This document shows positions 61,255 to 64,000 of a stretch of DNA of 64,000 nucleotides, piece by piece (position 1 is the first letter of the stretch; every line of letters begins with the position of its first letter). This DNA comes from Micromussa lordhowensis (taxonomy: Eukaryota > Cnidaria > Anthozoa > Scleractinia > Lobophylliidae). Location: the NCBI GenBank assembly GCA_964020085.1, contig OZ026599.1, forward strand, positions 30,442,274 through 30,506,273, written 5' to 3'. Under the pieces are notes generated by a model. That model made no database searches and had not been told where the DNA came from. It was given only the letters and a program-made list of their open reading frames with translations. A program made the position numbers and the translations under genes.

Positions 61255-64000
61255 CAACTTAGCACAACATTTTGCTGCAAACCGCGCCTCTAAAAGTGCC
61301 CGTGGAGCCGAGCTATATCAAATTTGCCAAGGGGACCCCCAGCGCGCGTTTTCTGAAATTCTGCAAAGTTGGGAGCAGGTCAAACTCCTGCAAAAAGAAG
61401 GCCAGAAAAAACACCCTGGCGCGAATGCCATCATGTCCTAACTAGGAGTTCCTTAAAGTGCCAACCTAGCACAACATTTTGCTGCAAACCGCGCCTCTAA
61501 AAGTGCCCGTGGAGCCGAGCTATGTCAAATTTGCCAAGGGGACCCCCAGCGCGCGTTTTCTGAAATTCTGCAAAGTTGGGAGCAGGTCAAACTCCTGCAA
61601 AAAGAAGGCCAGAAAAAACACCCTGGCGCAAATGCCATCATGTCCTAACTAGCATTTCCTTAAAGTGCCAACCTAGCACAACATTTTGCTGCAAACCGCG
61701 CCTCTAAAAGTGCCCGTGGAGCCGAGCTATGTTAAATTTGCCAAGGGGACCCCCAGCGCGCGTTTTCTGAAATTCTGCAAAGTTGGGAGCAGGTCAAACT
61801 CCTGCAAAAAGAAGGCCAGAAAAAACACCCTGGCGCGAATGCCATCATGTCCTAACTAGGATTTCCTTGAAGTGCCAACTTAGCACAACATTTTGCTGCA
61901 AACCGCGCCTCTAAAAGTGCCCGTGGAGCCGAGCTATGTCAAATTTGCCAAGGGGACCCCCAGCGCGCGTTTTCTGAAATTCTGCAAAGTTGGGAGCAGG
62001 TCAAACTCCTGCAAAAAGAAGGCCAGAAAAAACACCCTGGCGCGAATGCCATCATGTCCTAACTTAAAGTTCCTTAAAGTGCCAACCTAGCACAACATTT
62101 TGCTGCAAACCGCGCCTCTAAAAGTGCCCGTGGAGCCGAGCTATGTCAAATTTGCCAAGGGGACCCCCAGCGCGCGTTTTCTGAAATTCTGCAAAGTTGG
62201 GAGCAGGTCAAACTCCTGCAAAAAGAAGGCCAGAAAAAACACCCTGGCGCAAATGCCATCATGTCCTAACTAGGATTTCCTTAAAGTGCCAACCTAGCAC
62301 AACATTTTGCTGCAAACCGCGCCTCTAAAAGTGCCCGTGGAGCCGAGCTATGTCAAATTTGCCAAGGGGACCCCCAGCGCGCGTTTTCTGAAATTCTGCA
62401 AAGTTGGGAGCAGGTCAAACTCCTGCAAAAAGAAGGCCAGAAAAAACACCCTGGCGCGAATGCCATCATGTCCTAACTAGGATTTCCTTGAAGTGCTAAC
62501 TTAGCACAACATTTTGCTGCAAACCGCGCCTCTAAAAGTGCCCGTGGAGCCGAGCTATGTCAAATTTGCCAAGGGGACCCCCAGCGCGCGTTTTCTGAAA
62601 TTCTGCAAAGTTGGGAGCAGGTCAAACTCGTGAAAAAAGAAGGCCAGAAAAAACACCCTGGCGCGAATGCCATCATGTGCTAACTTAGAGTTCCTTAAAG
62701 TGCCAACCTAGCACAACATTTTGCTGCAAACCGCGCCTCTAAAAGTGCCCGTGGAGCCGAGCTATGTCAAATTTGCCAAGGGGACCCCCAGCGCGCGTTT
62801 TCTGAAATTCTGCAAAGTTGGGAGCAGGTCAAACTCCTGCAAAAAGAAGGCCAGAAAAAACACCCTGGCGCAAATGCCATCATGTCCTAACTAGGATTTC
62901 CTTAAAGTGCCAACCTAGCACAACATTTTGCTGCAAACCGCGCCTCTAAAAGTGCCCGTGGAGCCGAGCTATGTCAAATTTGCCAAGGGGACCCCCAGCG
63001 CGCGTTTTCTGAAATTCTGCAAAGTTGGGAGCAGGTCAAACTCCTGCAAAAAGAAGGCCAGAAAAAACACCCTGGCGCGAATGCCATCATGTCCTAACTA
63101 GGATTTCGTTGAAGTGCCAACTTAGCACAACATTTTGCTGCAAACCGCGCCTCTAAAAGTGCCCGTGGAGCCGAGCTATGTCAAATTTGCCAAGGGGACC
63201 CCCAGCGCGCGTTTTCTAAAATTCTGCAAAGTTGGGAGCAGGTCAAACTCCTGCAAAAAGAAGGCCAGAAAAAACACCCTAGCGCGAATGCCATCATGTC
63301 CTAACTAGGATTTCCTTGAACTGCCAACTTAGCACAACATTTTGCTGCAAACCGCGCCTCTAAAAGTGCCCGTGGAGCCGAGCTATGTCAAATTTGCCAA
63401 GGGGACCCCCAGCGCGCGTTTTCTGAAATTCTGCAAAGTTGGGAGCAGGTCAAACTCCTGCAAAAAGAAGGCCAGAAAAAACACCCTGGCGCGAATGCCA
63501 TCATGTCCTAACTTAGAGTTCCTTAAAGTGCCAACCTAGCACAACATTTTGCTGCAAACCGCGCCTCTAAAAGTGCCCGTGGAGCCGAGCTATGTCAAAT
63601 TTGCCAAGGGGACCCCCAGCGCGCGTTTTCTGAAATTCTGCAAAGTTGGGAGCAGGTCAAACTCCTGCAAAAAGAAGGCCAGAAAAAGCACCCTGGCGCG
63701 AATGCCATCAGGTCGTAACTAAGATTTCCTTAAAGTGCCAACCTAGCACAACATTTTGCTGCAAACCGCGCCTCTAAAAGTGCCCGTGGAGCCGCACTAT
63801 GTCAAATTTGCCAAGGGGACCCCCAGCGCGCGTTTTCTGAAATTCTGCAAAGTTGGGAGCAGGTCAAACTCCTGCAAAAAGAAGGCCAGAAAAAACACCC
63901 TGGCGCGAATGCCATCATGTCCTAACTAGGATTTCCTTGAAGTGCCAACTTAGCACAACATTTTGCTTCAAACCGCGCCTCTAAAAGTGCCCGTGGAGCC
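61255..64000 (+). repeat. 3-monomer HOR at the right edge (m297-m310, last one partial)
   Basis: CAACTTAGC monomers are m297, m300, m303, m306, m307 and m310 (intervals 3, 3, 3, 1, 3). GGCGCAAATGCC tails occur at about 61,625, 62,247 and 62,868, 621-622 bp apart. ACTTAAAGTTCC or ACTTAGAGTTCC tails end m300, m303 and m307. The last monomer is cut by the window edge at 64,000. Confidence 0.8.

Larger units (their letters stand above)
1..64000 (+). repeat. 207-bp tandem satellite array, about 310 monomers
   Basis: The same unit recurs without interruption across the window, always in the same orientation. Counting the CAACCTAGCAC landmark gives monomer starts from 51 to 63,946, 309 steps apart. 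Almost all steps are 207 bp; a few are 205-209 bp because of small indels, mainly in the A-run, and four are 187 bp. By eye most monomers differ from the consensus at only a few positions. No unique sequence or inserted element breaks the array, and both edges fall inside the repeat, so the array is longer than the window. Homogeneous single-orientation arrays of this size are known from eukaryotic centromeres, pericentromeres and subtelomeres; which of these applies here cannot be read from the sequence. I do not recognise the family. Confidence 0.98.

Noticed and set aside
68..63539. Many 64- to 76-codon plus-strand open frames, for example 68-265, 4414-4611 and 63342-63539
   Set aside because: They repeat in register with the satellite and open only when the TAG in AACTAG (or an equivalent stop in the other frames) is mutated. 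Most begin at TTG or GTG, and none has independent coding evidence.
1..64000. A CRISPR array
   Set aside because: The unit is 207 bp and contiguous, without a short repeat alternating with unique spacers; successive units are near-copies over their whole length.
1..64000. A tandemly repeated protein gene or rDNA-type intergenic spacer repeat
   Set aside because: All three forward frames carry about two stops per consensus monomer, so no long repeat protein is possible. No rRNA sequence adjoins the array within the window.

Overview
The whole window is one tandem satellite DNA array. A monomer of about 207 bp (roughly 51% GC by hand count of the consensus) repeats head to tail in one orientation from base 1 to base 64,000. 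Taking the start of each monomer as the CAACCTAGCAC motif, monomer 1 (m1) starts at 51 and m310 at 63,946. That gives 309 complete monomers, a 50-bp partial at the left edge and a 55-bp partial at the right edge. I see no unique sequence, transposon, RNA gene, CRISPR, promoter or credible protein gene. The open frames that exist are products of the repeat: 207 is a multiple of three, each forward frame carries about two stops per consensus monomer, and a stretch of 64 to 76 codons opens wherever one of these stops is mutated.

A long, homogeneous, single-orientation array with multi-monomer higher-order repeats (HORs) is typical of eukaryotic centromeric, pericentromeric or subtelomeric heterochromatin. 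I do not recognise the monomer family and cannot name the organism. Nothing points to a prokaryote, plasmid or virus.

Layout. 1-10,397: a 26-monomer HOR, partly present twice, with an extra 3-monomer duplication between the copies and an older 5-monomer periodicity inside. 10,398-21,161: a 28-monomer HOR that contains an 11-monomer tandem duplication, ending in a 4-monomer HOR. 21,162-24,887: no clear HOR. 24,888-28,611: a 5-/10-monomer HOR. 28,612-40,622: 4-, 6-, 9- and 10-monomer duplications, including an apparently identical 1.24-kb pair. 40,623-48,696: 2-, 3-, 4- and 5-monomer duplications. 48,697-51,928: a zone with four copies of a shortened 187-bp monomer. 51,929-54,205: a 6-monomer repeat. 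54,206-61,254: interleaved 4- and 5-monomer HORs and an 18-monomer displacement. 61,255-64,000: a 3-monomer HOR.

The interest lies in the array's history. Breakpoints inside monomers, nested duplications, a phase-preserving exchanged patch, variant classes confined to parts of the array, and a small hypervariable spot in an otherwise nearly invariant monomer are all directly visible. They fit repeated unequal exchange and conversion-like homogenisation.
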